Source: an uncultured Bacillota bacterium (GTDB lineage: Bacteria; Bacillota_I; Bacilli_A; RF39; UBA660). Taken from it: a stretch of 32,148 nt of DNA. The notes under the pieces were generated by a model. That model was not told the origin of the DNA. It was given only the letters and a program-made list of their open reading frames with translations, and did not search any database. Made by a program: the position numbers and the translations under genes. Below are positions 6,889 to 15,941 of the stretch, in pieces (position 1 is the stretch's first letter; every line of letters begins with the position of its first letter). The stretch lies in assembly GCA_947246355.1 (NCBI GenBank), contig CAMXQX010000007.1, positions 1 to 32,148 of the forward strand. The letters are read 5' to 3'.

Positions 6889-6925
6889 TAAAGAAAAAAA
6901 TCTCGAAGTACCGAGTAAATAGAAG

Positions 6926-6950
6926 AAACGTTCTAAAGGAGAGAACGTTT
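6926..6950 (+). terminator. Stem-loop, possible terminator
   Basis: aaacgttct-aaaggag-agaacgttt then ttattat. Confidence 0.5.
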
Positions 6951-6977
6951 TTATTATATAAAATAAAGGGTGATGGA

Positions 6978-7367
6978 ATGAAAAAATTGACAAGTGAAAA
7001 TAGAGAAGATTTTTTAGAATATTACCACGGATTACACGATAGTTCCATCAAAGAGATGCATGTTGACTTGCAAAATGCAAAAATAGAATTAGAAATCGAT
7101 GTCTTTTGGTCAGGAAAGCCCACTTTAAAAAAAGAGGGAACTTATGAAACAAACAAAACAAAAATCCATTTAGTTTTTAAACATATACATCAATTTTTTT
7201 ATAAAGAACTGACGGCTTATGATTATATTGAAGATGCATATATAAACGATGTTAAAGTAGATGGAGAGAAATTTATCTGCTTTGCAACGGACAAAGATGA
7301 ACCTCAAATTTATATTATTTGTAAAGAAATAGAATACGAAGATATAAAAGAAGATGGTCAAATATAG
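6978..7367 (+). CDS. Hypothetical protein (129 aa)
   Basis: MKKLTSENREDFLEYYHGLHDSSIKEM...; RBS aaaggg; lies outside the att repeat. Confidence 0.6.
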   Translation: MKKLTSENREDFLEYYHGLHDSSIKEMHVDLQNAKIELEIDVFWSGKPTLKKEGTYETNKTKIHLVFKHIHQFFYKELTAYDYIEDAYINDVKVDGEKFICFATDKDEPQIYIICKEIEYEDIKEDGQI

Positions 7368-7388
7368 AAATAATAATGTTCTATTTAA

Positions 7389-8123
7389 TCAGATCTTTTT
7401 TTTATATACTTTTTTCAATTCATCCATCGTCATGACACCATATTTTTTACTTTCATCCAGTAAAATGTCCCCAAAAGAAACCTCTCCTCTATCTATCAAA
7501 TCATATACCTTGGGTAAATTTTCATAGAATTCTTCATAGAGACCTTCTTTCGTAAGCAAAAGGAAAGCTTTTCTTAAAATACGTCCCATCGTCCTATAAT
7601 TCGTATATTTTAGGTAATCTTCTTTTTCCTCCTTTTGCCTTTGATAGAATTGAAAAAGCCCCGTATCAATCACTCCTAATCTTTCCATCTCTTGGTTATA
7701 TAAAATATGATTTATTTTTCTCATATCATGTATTTGAATGTTATTTTCTGTAAACGAATCTACATCTTGATAAATTCTGTTTATTTCAGAAACTAATTTT
7801 TTTATTTCAAGAGATTGTGCCAAAGTACAAGAAACTGCATTTTCAAAAAGCACAAGCAAACAACCACTAAACCTCTCCTCTTCATCATAAATTAACTCTT
7901 GTGGCAAATAAAAGGAATTCATTTTTAATTTTCTTTGTGTTTTATACATCTCTTCATTAGGTAGAGGTAAATTCTTGCGTCTATAACCTTTAAAAATTTT
8001 AGCAAGCATTGGTTTTCCATTTTTATGAAAATTCTTACACAAATATAGATTGGCCTCTTCCCCTCTATTGAAAATTTCTGTATCAAGAATGATTTCCTGT
8101 CCTTTTACATAGTATTTTTTCAT
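7389..8123 (-). CDS. Protein-kinase-like protein (244 aa)
   Basis: GEEANLYL...LAKIFK, catalytic-loop-like IHDMRKINHIL, metal-site-like GVIDTG. Confidence 0.5.
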   Translation of the reverse strand: MKKYYVKGQEIILDTEIFNRGEEANLYLCKNFHKNGKPMLAKIFKGYRRKNLPLPNEEMYKTQRKLKMNSFYLPQELIYDEEERFSGCLLVLFENAVSCTLAQSLEIKKLVSEINRIYQDVDSFTENNIQIHDMRKINHILYNQEMERLGVIDTGLFQFYQRQKEEKEDYLKYTNYRTMGRILRKAFLLLTKEGLYEEFYENLPKVYDLIDRGEVSFGDILLDESKKYGVMTMDELKKVYKKKI

Positions 8124-8177
8124 AAATAACCCCCTCTTTTTTAAATGTTATGATAGCATACAAATTATTACGTGTCA

Positions 8178-8202
8178 AAAAAAGAGAGCCTCCTCTCTTT
8201 TT
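8178..8202 (-). terminator. Terminator after asnS
   Basis: Minus strand AAAAAGAGAG-GAGG-CTCTCTTTTTTT. Confidence 0.75.
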
Positions 8203-9580
8203 AAAATTCGCAACTTCCTGGTGTTCTTGGATAAGGAATCGCATCCCTTATATTTTCAACACCCGTTAGATATATAATAAGCCGCTCAAATCCCATTCCA
8301 AATCCAGAATGATAACAAGTTCCAAAGCGTCTTAAATTTAAATACCACGAAATAGCATCCATGTCCACATTCATTTCTTTACTCCGTGCTACTAGTTTAT
8401 CATAGTCTTCTTCCCTTTGACTTCCACCCATCAACTCTCCTGCTTCTGGAACTTCTAGGTCAACAGCAGCTACGGTTTTTCCATCTGCATTTACCTTCAT
8501 GTACCAGGCTTTAATGTCTTTCGGCCAATCGGTAATAAAAACGGGCCCATCAAAATATTCTGTAATATATTTTTCATGTTCTTTAGCAATATCTTCATCA
8601 TAATCTGGTGCAAATTCCCATTTTACATCCGCTTTCTTTAAAATATCCACCGCCTCATGATGCGTAATTCTTGTAAATTTAGCTTCTACCAATTTGGTTA
8701 ATTTTTCTTTCAACCCCTTGCTTACAAATTGGTTACAGAAATCAATTTCATCAGGGCATTTTTCTAAAACATATTGCACAATAAACTTCAGCATCTCTTC
8801 TTCAATATCCATCAAACCATTTAAATCACAAAAAGCAATTTCTGGTTCAATCATCCAAAATTCATTGGCGTGGGTTTTGGTATTAGAATTTTCTGTTCTG
8901 AAGGTTGGTCCAAAGGTATAGATTTTTTTATACGCCATAGCGAAGGTTTCCCCATGAAGTTGCCCCGAACCTGTAATATAAGTAGGCCGTCCAAATAAAT
9001 CCTCCCTAAAATCAGCAACACCATCCACCATAGGGATATGATTCATATCCAAAGTTGTAATTTTAAACATTTGATCAGACCCTTCACAGTCGGTTGTTGT
9101 AATTAATGGAGTATGCACATAAACATAGTTATGTCTTTGAAAATATTCATGAATAGCTTGGGCTGCCACACTTCTAATTCGAAATACAGCTTGAAACAAG
9201 TTCGTTCTTGGACGAAGATAACCTACACTTCTTAAAAATTCTCTCGTTGGTCTTCCCTTCGACTGCAATGGATAGTCCTCATCCACACCGCCAAGGAGGA
9301 GAATACTTTCGGCTTTAATCTCATAGAGTTGTCCTGAACCTTCTGATTCGATTAAGGTTCCTACTACCTTTATCGCACTCCCAATGGCTAGTTTTGTTAT
9401 TTCTTCAAATTCTTTCAAAAGATTTGTGTACATAACCTGTATATTTTTAAAACAAGTTCCATCATTAAAGTCAATAAATCCAAATTCTTTTTGTTTTCTG
9501 TGATTTTTAATCCAACCTTCGATTTCTACTTTTTTTCCTAAATATTTCTTATATTCTTTATGTAAATCTTTTAAATCCAT
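8201..9580 (-). CDS. asnS: Asparaginyl-tRNA synthetase
   Basis: MDLKDLHKEYKKYLGKKVEIEGWIKNHRKQKEFGFIDFNDGT...; class II motifs FRTENSNTKTHANEFWMIEPE and GFGMGFERL. Confidence 0.95.
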   Translation of the reverse strand: MDLKDLHKEYKKYLGKKVEIEGWIKNHRKQKEFGFIDFNDGTCFKNIQVMYTNLLKEFEEITKLAIGSAIKVVGTLIESEGSGQLYEIKAESILLLGGVDEDYPLQSKGRPTREFLRSVGYLRPRTNLFQAVFRIRSVAAQAIHEYFQRHNYVYVHTPLITTTDCEGSDQMFKITTLDMNHIPMVDGVADFREDLFGRPTYITGSGQLHGETFAMAYKKIYTFGPTFRTENSNTKTHANEFWMIEPEIAFCDLNGLMDIEEEMLKFIVQYVLEKCPDEIDFCNQFVSKGLKEKLTKLVEAKFTRITHHEAVDILKKADVKWEFAPDYDEDIAKEHEKYITEYFDGPVFITDWPKDIKAWYMKVNADGKTVAAVDLEVPEAGELMGGSQREEDYDKLVARSKEMNVDMDAISWYLNLRRFGTCYHSGFGMGFERLIIYLTGVENIRDAIPYPRTPGSCEF

Positions 9581-9581
9581 A

Positions 9582-11033
9582 TTAACTATCCATCTCCTCT
9601 TTAATGAATTGCATTGTAATAGCAGGATTGGCTTTCCCACGTGTTTTCTTCATCACTTGTCCCACCAAAAAGTCAACGATATTGGTTTTTCCTGCTTTGT
9701 ATTCCTCTTTCGCATTTGGAAATTCTCTAAATACTTCTTTGACAATCTCCTCGATTTCACCATTGTCTTCCATTTGACGAATTCCTTTTTCCTCAATAAT
9801 TTTTAAAGGTTCTCTATCTTCCATTAAAGCTTCATTCAATACTTCTTTCGCTTGCTTTGATGAAATACTTCCCTTTTCAACCAACTGCATTAAATCAGCA
9901 AGCATTTTAGGGGTAACAAAAACAGCAGACACTTTTAATTCGTATTTATTCATATATCCTAAAATCACAGAAGTAAGCCAATTGCACGCACTTTTAGGAG
10001 AAGCTCCATACGTTAAACATTCCTCATAATAATCGCTAATTTCTTTTTCTTTGACCAAGTTAGTAGCGTCATAATGAGATAACCCATATTCTTCTATATA
10101 TTTTTGTTTTCTTTCCAATGCCAATGTGGGAATTTGCCTACGTATTTCTTCTAACCAAGAAGAATCCAATTTTATTTTTGGAATATTGGGTTCAATAAAG
10201 TATTTATAATCAATGGCATCGACTTTGCCACGCATATAAATCGTTGTCCCCGTCTGTTCATCCCATCTTCTCGTTTGTTGTTCCATCTCTTCGTATTTTC
10301 CATTTTTTTTAAGTTCTATTTGTCTTTTGATTTCATAATGAATGGTATCTCGAACGCCACCAAAAGAATTTACATTCTTAATTTCAACCTTTGTTCCATA
10401 GTTTTCTGGAATTTCTTCCAAAGAGGCATCCATAATAGAAATGTTTACATCACAACGAATTTGTCCCTTCTTACTATCAGCTTCGGAAATCCCTGCATAT
10501 TGGTAATTTTGACGCATGGTCTCTAGAAAAGCCACTGCTTCCTCGGCACTTCTAAAGTCTGGCTCTGTAACCAGTTCTAAAAGAGGAATACCTGCACGAT
10601 TGTAATCCAATTTGGATACGGTATCAAAATGGTCTGCACTAGCAGAATCTTCCTCTAGATGAATGTTATTAATGCGAACTGTCTTTAAATCTCCATGACA
10701 TTCAAACGTAAGGGAACCATAACTTCCAATAGGTGCTGGTTTGGTCTCTTGCGTAATTTGATATCCTTTTGGTAAATCGGGATAATAGTAGTTTTTTCTT
10801 TCAAAATAAAGATACTTTGGGATGTGACAAGATAACATCATACTTGCCATCAATGCTTTTTTTACCGCTTCTTTATTCACGACAGGAAGAGTTCCTGGAA
10901 AAGCCATGTCAAGAGGTTGAATATTGGCATTAGGTGCATCATTAAAGCCATTTTTTGCGCTTGAAAATACCTTTGTATTGGTAGAACTAATTTGACAATG
11001 CATTTCTAGTCCAATGATTGCTTTGTATTTCAT
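9582..11033 (-). CDS. gatB: Asp/Glu-tRNA amidotransferase subunit B
   Basis: IGLEMHCQISSTNTKVFSSAKN...FYPDLPKGYQITQ-type GatB signature. Confidence 0.96.
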   Translation of the reverse strand: MKYKAIIGLEMHCQISSTNTKVFSSAKNGFNDAPNANIQPLDMAFPGTLPVVNKEAVKKALMASMMLSCHIPKYLYFERKNYYYPDLPKGYQITQETKPAPIGSYGSLTFECHGDLKTVRINNIHLEEDSASADHFDTVSKLDYNRAGIPLLELVTEPDFRSAEEAVAFLETMRQNYQYAGISEADSKKGQIRCDVNISIMDASLEEIPENYGTKVEIKNVNSFGGVRDTIHYEIKRQIELKKNGKYEEMEQQTRRWDEQTGTTIYMRGKVDAIDYKYFIEPNIPKIKLDSSWLEEIRRQIPTLALERKQKYIEEYGLSHYDATNLVKEKEISDYYEECLTYGASPKSACNWLTSVILGYMNKYELKVSAVFVTPKMLADLMQLVEKGSISSKQAKEVLNEALMEDREPLKIIEEKGIRQMEDNGEIEEIVKEVFREFPNAKEEYKAGKTNIVDFLVGQVMKKTRGKANPAITMQFIKEEMDS

Positions 11034-12490
11034 TATTGCACCTCCTTTGCGATTTGATTTTTATAGGGCATTTTACTTTCCAATGCATAAGCAATATTCA
11101 ATACTGTCTCATCCTTATAACAATTGCTTGTAATATTGCATCCGACAGGCAATCCATTTACAAAACCGTTAGGAATGGTGATGGACGGAAAACCACCAAA
11201 ATTTCCAACCTGCAAATGTTCTTCTAAGATTTGCATATTTTCATCTAAAATATCTTTAGAACCTTCTAATTTTTTTGCAGGGCCACTTCCAACAGGTAAA
11301 AGAACAGCATCATATGTTTCGTATAATTTTTTCCATGTATCGACAAGAAGTCTTCGCACCCTTTGGGCATTAAAGAAGTAACGATTTTTATTTTCAGCTT
11401 GCAATACGTAAGAACCAATAACAAATCTTCTTTTAATTAAAGGTGAAAAACCTTTGGTACGATATGCTTTCATTTCTTCTATATAATTTTTTCCCTCACT
11501 TCTTGTTCCAAAGGTAATTCCTGTTAAGTTTGACATATTGCTTGTCGCTTCTGCACAGGAGATAACTACATAACAAGAGGCAATCGCATTTAATAAAGTT
11601 TGATCCACGCTGACTTCTTCGACAACCATTCCAAGTTCTCTAGCTAACGCAATCGTTTGTTGAAAATTCTCTAAATGTTCTTTCAGTTCGTCACTTGCAT
11701 TTGGATAATTTTTGATATCACAAATTTCTTTGATATAGCAAATCTTCTTACCCGTAACCTCTCCATCCATAGACTCATATAAATGTATAGCACTTGCATC
11801 CCAAGAAGTCATATCATTTTTATCGATTCCCTTCATCGCATCCACAACAAGAGCTGCATCCTGTACATTACGGGTAAGTACACCACAGTGGTCTAGAGAA
11901 GAGGCAAATGGAAAGAGTCCATATCTAGAAATCATACCATAGGTTGGTTTATAGCCTACAATTCCACAATAAGCTGCAGGTTTACGAATGGAGTCTCCTG
12001 TATCAGAACCTATAGCATAAGGATAAACTCCTGCTGCAACCACACAGGCAGAACCGGCACTTGAACCAGCACACATACGCTCTTTATCCCATGGGTTTTT
12101 AACGACTCCTGTATGTCCTGTTGTACCTGTTCCTCCCATTCCAAATTCATCCAATACTGTTTTACTGCAGAGGACTGCTCCTTCTTTTTCTAAATTTTCT
12201 ATTGCAGTTGCTGTAAAAAAGGGAACATAATCTTTTAATGTATTGGAAGAACCTGTAGATAAAATACCCTTGGTCGAATAATTATCTTTCGCCCCATAAG
12301 GGATTCCCGATAGAATATGATTTATCTCTTCTACTGGTTGCACGTCCTCTAAAATGGTGACAAAAGCATTGTATTTTTCTTGTACTTCTTTCGCTTTTTT
12401 TGTTGCCTCTTCTATCAATTGTTGACTTGTAACTTCCTTATTTTTCAAAGCATCATGTATTTCTAATATGCCCTTACTTAAATATTCCAT
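11033..12490 (-). CDS. gatA: Asp/Glu-tRNA amidotransferase subunit A
   Basis: IPYGAKDNYSTKGILSTGSS...GSSAGSACVVAAG...GSDTGDSIRKPAAYCGIVGYKPTYG. Confidence 0.97.
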   Translation of the reverse strand: MEYLSKGILEIHDALKNKEVTSQQLIEEATKKAKEVQEKYNAFVTILEDVQPVEEINHILSGIPYGAKDNYSTKGILSTGSSNTLKDYVPFFTATAIENLEKEGAVLCSKTVLDEFGMGGTGTTGHTGVVKNPWDKERMCAGSSAGSACVVAAGVYPYAIGSDTGDSIRKPAAYCGIVGYKPTYGMISRYGLFPFASSLDHCGVLTRNVQDAALVVDAMKGIDKNDMTSWDASAIHLYESMDGEVTGKKICYIKEICDIKNYPNASDELKEHLENFQQTIALARELGMVVEEVSVDQTLLNAIASCYVVISCAEATSNMSNLTGITFGTRSEGKNYIEEMKAYRTKGFSPLIKRRFVIGSYVLQAENKNRYFFNAQRVRRLLVDTWKKLYETYDAVLLPVGSGPAKKLEGSKDILDENMQILEEHLQVGNFGGFPSITIPNGFVNGLPVGCNITSNCYKDETVLNIAYALESKMPYKNQIAKEVQ

Positions 12491-12786
12491 TATTCCACCA
12501 CCTTCGGTACATGTACCCCATCTGTATCTGCATCGCTACAGTTTGCTGATATTTCTTCTAAAGAGACCGACTCTTCTACAACATCCTCTCTTAAGGAACA
12601 AACAAAATCATCCAAACAATAAGACATGGGTTCTATTGTTTCTATATTAGGAATTTGATTGATTGCAGCAATACTTTCATCAATAATTTCAAATTCATCT
12701 AAAACCATTTGTGCTTCTTCTTCCGTTAAGCCTATCATTAACTTATCTGCATAGTCTGTAACCATTTCTTTGGTAAATTTTTTCAT
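12490..12786 (-). CDS. gatC: Asp/Glu-tRNA amidotransferase subunit C
   Basis: Small GatC-like protein directly upstream of gatA; GGAGGAG SD before ATG at 12786. Confidence 0.9.
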   Translation of the reverse strand: MKKFTKEMVTDYADKLMIGLTEEEAQMVLDEFEIIDESIAAINQIPNIETIEPMSYCLDDFVCSLREDVVEESVSLEEISANCSDADTDGVHVPKVVE

Positions 12787-12799
12787 ATTCTCCTCCTTC

Positions 12800-13033
12800 A
12801 AATAAAAAAACAGTTAGAATAAAGGGATGAGTTGACCCATGGTGCCACCCTTCTTATCATAACTGATCACTTTCTTGTATAACGGTCTAGCCGGAATGAT
12901 TTACTTACATTCAATCATTCATTCCATGGTGTTTTTCATACATTTTTCCTGTTAGCTCTCACCCATCTAACTCGCTTTTAGTCACATTTCTGTATTACTC
13001 TTCCACATCAACATTTTCAAATATTTCCTTTAA
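12800..13033 (-). ncRNA. T-box riboswitch leader upstream of gatCAB-asnS
   Basis: Minus strand AGGGTGGCACC T-box sequence, Stem-I-like GCGAGTTAGATGGGTGAGAGCTAAC, terminator CAGTTATGATAAGAAGGGTG...CATCCCTTTATTCTAACTGTTTTTTT. Promoter TTGACT-17-TATACT at 13034-13062. Confidence 0.92.
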
Positions 13034-13062
13034 AGTATAGCAAGAAAATCTTTTAAAGTCAA
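13034..13062 (-). promoter_or_regulatory. Promoter of the T-box/gatCAB-asnS operon
   Basis: TTGACT (13057-13062), 17 bp, TATACT (13034-13039). Confidence 0.7.
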
Positions 13063-13228
13063 TTCTATTTTTCTACAATAAATTTAACCTATTTTATAGT
13101 TTGACTCCATTTTTATTCTAATTTTCTTTAAAAAGAAAAACAATATATTTTATTTCAAATGGATACAAAAGAGCATCCATCAAAAATATACTGTCTTAAA
13201 TATCCCTGCTCTACAATAAGCTATTTTT

Positions 13229-13258
13229 AGTATACTCTTCTAAAAAATAGCTTGTCAA
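13229..13258 (-). promoter_or_regulatory. Near-consensus orphan promoter inside an inverted repeat
   Basis: TTGACA (13253-13258), 18 bp, TATACT (13229-13234); AAGCTATTTTT...AAAAAATAGCTT arms at 13218-13253. Confidence 0.5.
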
Positions 13259-13296
13259 GAGTTTTTCCCTTTTATTTCACGTACTGAAACAGCCAT

Positions 13297-14142
13297 TTAT
13301 TCTTCCAACAATTCACTCAGTAGAACAATATCGAGGTCTTTTGTTTTTAAATAATTGATGATAAGTGGTAACTCTTTTTCTAAGATTTCATTGACATGAA
13401 AAGCTATAATAGAACCATTTTTTACGTTCTTTTTTATTTCATAAAATGGTCTTGCTTCTGTCTCAATCGAAGGTTTGATAGTATAAATTTTAGAAGAAGA
13501 GCAAATCAAAAGCGTCTCTTCATTAAAAGAATTATCATAACAATAAGTTTGTTTCTTTATTTTCTTAATCTTAGAAGTAAGCCATGAAAACGAAGAATCA
13601 TTGTAATCATAGTTCAAACTCAAATTGCCAATCTCATGTCCATAAGAGGAAATAGTTTTTAATTTCGAGGCTTCATAAAAATAAAAATCAATAAAAATAG
13701 TAGCTTTGATCTTTTTTTCCTTCAAGATGCTTAAAATATTTGTTAAATCTGTCCCTTTGGTCGCTAAAAAAAGGAAAGAGACTTGCTTTTTTTCTTCATT
13801 CCCCCCAATGACAAATTTATCATAATTCTTTTTTATAGAAATTTCTGGTTCTGTATCTTTTAACGTAATTAATGACTCGTTAAAACTTCCATAACGTTTC
13901 ATTTTACTATAGCTTTTATCTAAATCAATTTCTTTTCCAGCTATTCCTGGAATAATAGTTTGATCAACAATTGTAGCATCTTTGGCATCTATTTCATATT
14001 CGATTTCTTTTTTCTTTAATTCAATCATAATATCGTCATATTCTTTTACAACGCGCACTGTCTTCTCTGTATAAAAAAAGCTGAAACACATTAAAATTAA
14101 AAAACCAAAAATTTCAAAAAATTTCTTCAAAGGAATCACCAC
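13297..14142 (-). CDS. NodB-fold polysaccharide-deacetylase-like protein, degenerate active site
   Basis: KEKKIKATIFIDF...SSYGHEIGNLSLNY...NGSIIAFHVNE fold signature; N-terminal TM. Confidence 0.6.
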   Translation of the reverse strand: MVIPLKKFFEIFGFLILMCFSFFYTEKTVRVVKEYDDIMIELKKKEIEYEIDAKDATIVDQTIIPGIAGKEIDLDKSYSKMKRYGSFNESLITLKDTEPEISIKKNYDKFVIGGNEEKKQVSFLFLATKGTDLTNILSILKEKKIKATIFIDFYFYEASKLKTISSYGHEIGNLSLNYDYNDSSFSWLTSKIKKIKKQTYCYDNSFNEETLLICSSSKIYTIKPSIETEARPFYEIKKNVKNGSIIAFHVNEILEKELPLIINYLKTKDLDIVLLSELLEE

Positions 14143-14157
14143 TACAGTATATGATGC

Positions 14158-15264
14158 TTATTTTAAATTATAATTCAAATGTTTGAGTTCTGGTAAAACA
14201 AACAATCCGTCCTTTCGAATGAGAACATCATCAAAGTATATTTCTCCCCCTCCATATTCCTTTCTTTGAATCAAGACCAAATCCCAGTGTACTTTAGAAT
14301 TGTTTTGATTAGAGGCATCCTCATAACAAGCTCCTGGCGTAAAGTGAATGCTTCCAATAATTTTTTCATCAAACAAAATGTCTCCCATTGGGTGTAATAT
14401 TAAAGGATTTAAACCAAGAGAGAACTCCCCTACATATCTAGCTCCTTCATCCGTATCAAAAATGGCATTTAGTTTTTCATTATCCCCATCACAAGTAGCT
14501 TCAATAATTTTTCCATTTTCAAATTGTAAACAAACATTTTGATATACTTCCCCTTGATAGGGACTCCTTGTATTGTATGTAATTTTGCCATTTACAGAAT
14601 CTTTAATGGGCGCTGTATAGATTTCTCCATCAGGCAAGTTGCATGTTCCAAGACACGGAATGACAGGAATTCCTTTTATAGAAAAAGTTAAATGAGTATT
14701 TGGTGCCACAATTCTTACCTTATCCGTTTTTTCCATTAATTGTTGTAAGGGAAGAAGTCGCATCTTTAAATCGCTATAATCCAAATTCATAACATCCATT
14801 GCATAATCAAAATAAGTAGCTGACTTCATGCTAGCTTTATAAGCATCCAATCTAGATGGATAATTGAGTAGTACCCATTTCCTTTGGTTGGTTCTTATGT
14901 GACTTGCTTTTTCTAAAGCCTGTGCTATCTTTTTTGTTTTTTCATGATTGACCTCTTTATTTTCATAATCATTCGTTGTATAACGTATTGTGATAAAGGC
15001 ATCATAATTTTCTACTTGTTCTAAACTTTCTTTTTTTAAAAGTTCTAAACGATCTTCGATCGTCGTATTAGCAAGCATAGCTTCTATTTCTGGATCAACA
15101 ATGTGAACTGTTGCTACTGCACCTGCTTTGGTAATATCCTCTATTAGCCTTAAGAGAAGGGGTTTCGCCTCTAAATCAGATTTAATAAAAACCTTTTCTC
15201 CTTTTTTTAATTGTAAAGAATACCCTACTATTTTTTTACTTAATTCTTTTATCTTTTCGTTCAT
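14158..15264 (-). CDS. M29-family aminopeptidase
   Basis: KGEKVFIKSDLEAKPLLLRL..., GDILFDEKIIGSIHFTPGACYEDASNQNNSKVHWDLVL metal-site region. Confidence 0.85.
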   Translation of the reverse strand: MNEKIKELSKKIVGYSLQLKKGEKVFIKSDLEAKPLLLRLIEDITKAGAVATVHIVDPEIEAMLANTTIEDRLELLKKESLEQVENYDAFITIRYTTNDYENKEVNHEKTKKIAQALEKASHIRTNQRKWVLLNYPSRLDAYKASMKSATYFDYAMDVMNLDYSDLKMRLLPLQQLMEKTDKVRIVAPNTHLTFSIKGIPVIPCLGTCNLPDGEIYTAPIKDSVNGKITYNTRSPYQGEVYQNVCLQFENGKIIEATCDGDNEKLNAIFDTDEGARYVGEFSLGLNPLILHPMGDILFDEKIIGSIHFTPGACYEDASNQNNSKVHWDLVLIQRKEYGGGEIYFDDVLIRKDGLFVLPELKHLNYNLK

Positions 15265-15316
15265 CTTTTCACCCTTTCTTAAAAAAGTCATACTATATTA
15301 TGAAAGGAGGACGCCT

Positions 15317-15601
15317 ATGTACTCTAACTTTAGAAATAGTACAAATGCATATACAGCTATGCCAGGTAGTATGACTTCATCTAATATGGCTTATTCATCT
15401 ATACCAAGAAATATGTCAAGTATGGGAACTTCATATGCATCTATGCCAGCCAATGCAAACCAAGACTCTCGAATTATTGGTGGCGGTTTTTTAGGACCAT
15501 TTGTTTTAGGTGGAATCACAGGTGGATTACTCGCACCTGCATTTTACCGTCCCTACCCATACTATAATCCATATCCATATTATGGACCATATTGGCGTTA
15601 A
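15317..15601 (+). CDS. Low-complexity Ser/Met/Gly/Pro/Tyr-rich protein (94 aa)
   Basis: ATG after aaaggagg; C-terminus YRPYPYYNPYPYYGPYWR. Confidence 0.6.
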   Translation: MYSNFRNSTNAYTAMPGSMTSSNMAYSSIPRNMSSMGTSYASMPANANQDSRIIGGGFLGPFVLGGITGGLLAPAFYRPYPYYNPYPYYGPYWR

Positions 15602-15624
15602 AATACGGAAAAAAATATCTTTCT

Positions 15625-15662
15625 AAAAAAACTATAAAATTTTTTAATTTTATAGTTTTTTT
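15625..15662 (+). terminator. Intrinsic terminator
   Basis: aaaaaactataaaatt...aattttatagttttttt. Confidence 0.65.
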
Positions 15663-15941
15663 GAACATGCTTATCATTAGTATCTAAAATAAGAACCGTT
15701 TGAATAAAAGAATGAGCATTCATAATGGGTACAACATAAGAAATGCTTTCTAACTATTGATGAAATCATTTTGAAATTTATCAAAGAGTGAAAGAAAGGC
15801 TAACAATTAAAAAAGTATATATCCTACTGTAAAAAAAGGAAAAAAGAATTGATGGAATCCCTAAATATTTTTGTGTGAAACTTGTAAATATCTTGTATTC
15901 CCGCTTCTTTTTTGCTATAATGACCATAGGAGGATGGTAAC

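Noticed and set aside
6663-7367. 234-aa plus-strand ORF spanning the right att repeat
   Set aside because: The start region runs antisense through the HTH gene and att; RBS and coding character support a start at 6978.
8201-9640. 479-aa start for asnS
   Set aside because: The first 20 codons lie inside gatB; the ATG at 9580 gives the typical AsnRS N-terminus.
13110-13172. 20-aa ORF MDALLYPFEIKYIVFLFKEN downstream of the orphan promoter
   Set aside because: No Shine-Dalgarno and no conservation information; treated as possible noncoding RNA instead.
15663-15925. Possible decayed gene in the intergenic region before 15942
   Set aside because: Frames are broken by many stops and no recognisable motif; may be ordinary AT-rich leader DNA.
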